Below are positions 6,978-7,829 of a DNA stretch of 7,829 nt, one piece after another. A program made the position numbers and the translations under genes. The stretch comes from Pseudomonadota bacterium (GTDB lineage Bacteria; Pseudomonadota; Gammaproteobacteria; Burkholderiales; SG8-39): positions 1 through 7,829 of the forward strand of contig QGUL01000070.1 of assembly GCA_003242425.1 (NCBI GenBank), read 5' to 3'. Positions within the stretch are counted from its first letter, which is position 1, and each line of letters begins with the position of its first letter. Below the pieces are notes generated by a model that had not been told where the DNA came from, searched no databases, and was given only the letters and a program-made list of their open reading frames with translations.

Positions 6978-7829
6978 GTGGGAAATCCATTCAATACAAC
7001 GACTAAACTGCTTGCCGGTTCGCTCCTTGTGCTGTCTCCGGCATTCGCTGATGCGGCCGGGCTGGGCAAGCTCAGCGTGCTGTCCGCGCTCGGGCAACCG
7101 CTCAAGGCCGAGATCGATGTCGTGGCGTTGGAAAAGGGCGAACTGGATTCGCTCACTGCACGCATTCCGGAGCCCGAGGCCTTCGCCCGGGCGGGTGTCG
7201 AATACAGCAGCGTGGCCGCGCAAATCCGTGCCGTGGTGGAGCGGCGCGGCGACGGCCGCGCGGTAATCAGCCTGAAGACCCAGCAACCGGTCGACGAGCC
7301 CTTCGTCGACGTGCTGGTCGAACTGGATTCCGCGAACGGACGGCTGGTCCGTCAATACACTTTCCTGCTCGATCCGGTCGGCTACAAAGGGCCGGAACCC
7401 GCTGTGGCCTCGCCCACGGTCGTGGCGCAGCCTGCGCCTGCGGCCGAAGCGCCGGCGGCCACGCCCATCACGCCTGAACCCGCGCCTGCTGCGGCAGCGG
7501 CCGCACCGGCCCCCGCAGCAGCGCCCGCCGCCGAGAGCGCGGCCGAGCAGACTTACCAGGTCAAAGCGGGCGATACGCTGTCCAGGATCGCCGAGGCTCA
7601 CCGTCCGCAGGACGTGACGTTGCAGCAGATGCTGGTCGCTTTGCAGCGCGCCAACGAAGACGCGTTCATCAACAGGAATATGAACCTGCTGCGCGTCGGC
7701 AAGATCCTGCGTATCCCCTCCGCGGAGGAGGTGAGGGGGATCGAAAGGCCCAAAGCCGCCGCACTCGCCGCAACCAAACGCGGGAAATCCCCGAAAAACG
7801 GGCCAAACTTTGCGGCAAAGTTCCGGGCC
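6978..7829 (+). CDS. fimV: FimV/HubP-type polar scaffold protein, N-terminal part (3' end outside window)
   Basis: The first 284 codons of a much longer gene are present. FimV is an inner-membrane-anchored polar hub that binds peptidoglycan and supports type IV pilus function and twitching. A signal peptide has its core at residues 11-21 and a likely cleavage site after A22-F23-A24. The conserved FimV N-domain begins AGLGKLSVLSALGQPLKAEI and ends near YTFLLDPVGY (about 26-136). An alanine/proline-rich linker of low complexity follows (about 138-190). Next comes a LysM peptidoglycan-binding domain, from TYQVKAGDTLSRIAE to LLRVGKILRIPS (about 192-248). The start is GTG with AAGGA upstream. After residue ~255 the translation stops resembling the usual FimV continuation, an oddity at the window edge described in the findings. 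The gene is separated from asd by a terminator and probably has its own promoter. Confidence 0.93.
   Translation, partial: MGNPFNTTTKLLAGSLLVLSPAFADAAGLGKLSVLSALGQPLKAEIDVVALEKGELDSLTARIPEPEAFARAGVEYSSVAAQIRAVVERRGDGRAVISLKTQQPVDEPFVDVLVELDSANGRLVRQYTFLLDPVGYKGPEPAVASPTVVAQPAPAAEAPAATPITPEPAPAAAAAAPAPAAAPAAESAAEQTYQVKAGDTLSRIAEAHRPQDVTLQQMLVALQRANEDAFINRNMNLLRVGKILRIPSAEEVRGIERPKAAALAATKRGKSPKNGPNFAAKFRA
7806..7822. repeat. Perfect 8-bp palindrome at the window end
   Basis: AACTTTGC (7806-7813) and GCAAAGTT (7815-7822) are exact inverse complements around a single G. GGCC flanks on both sides (7801-7804 and 7826-7829) could pair further with a small internal loop. It lies inside the fimV reading frame and 7 bases from the end of the window. 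There is no T-run, so it is not a terminator. It may be chance, or a foldback artefact of an assembly end. Confidence 0.5.

Noticed and set aside
6934..7266. A 110-codon + strand frame starting before fimV
   Set aside because: It overlaps fimV out of frame, has no recognisable domain and starts inside the putative -10 region.
7389..7547. GCC/GCG/CCG-rich stretch considered as a repeat array
   Set aside because: It is the Ala/Pro codon-driven linker of FimV, with no regular unit length and no spacer structure.
6897..7601. A 234-codon minus-strand frame with an Arg/Gly-rich region opposite fimV
   Set aside because: The Arg/Gly-rich part is only the complement of the FimV Ala/Pro linker. The + strand frame has a signal peptide, FimV domain and LysM.
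1..7829. Search for CRISPR arrays, tRNA or rRNA genes, insertion sequences, attachment sites, toxin-antitoxin or defence genes
   Set aside because: No spaced direct repeats, cloverleaf-like segments, transposase motifs or target duplications were seen by eye. Nearly the whole window is accounted for by core genes.

Overview
The window looks like ordinary core chromosome from a GC-rich betaproteobacterium. The order leuC - entericidin lipoprotein - leuD - leuB - asd - fimV is typical of that class (established knowledge). The order within the class, for example Rhodocyclales or Nitrosomonadales, cannot be fixed from this sequence alone. All genes that can be supported lie on the + strand.

Layout. 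Positions 1-110 hold the last 35 codons of an unrecognised gene. Positions 159-2142 hold an overlapping pair: a major-facilitator transporter of the HcaT-like PPP family and a secreted M48 zinc metalloprotease lipoprotein of LoiP/YcaL size. A perfect TATAAT at 2161-2166, enclosed by an inverted repeat, marks the probable start of the leucine transcription unit. That unit runs leuC (2203-3609), a 48-residue entericidin-like lipoprotein (3685-3831), leuD (3840-4481), leuB (4501-5556) and asd (5596-6747). A strong UUCG-loop intrinsic terminator at 6777-6806 closes it. After a 171-base gap with a plausible extended -10 promoter, fimV starts with GTG at 6978 and runs off the end of the window.

How the genes work together. 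LeuC and LeuD form isopropylmalate isomerase and LeuB is 3-isopropylmalate dehydrogenase, so the operon carries two consecutive steps of leucine synthesis. LeuA is not in the window. Asd makes aspartate semialdehyde for lysine/diaminopimelate, threonine and methionine. The active-site residues checked in LeuC, LeuD, LeuB, Asd and the M48 protease are all present. FimV is a separate polar, peptidoglycan-binding scaffold protein.

I found no undescribed system. The points most worth a second look are the entericidin gene inside the leucine operon, the inverted repeat around the leuC -10 element, and the final ~55 bases. There the FimV reading stays open but becomes homopolymer-rich, stops resembling the family and ends in a perfect short palindrome, which may indicate poor sequence at an assembly end.
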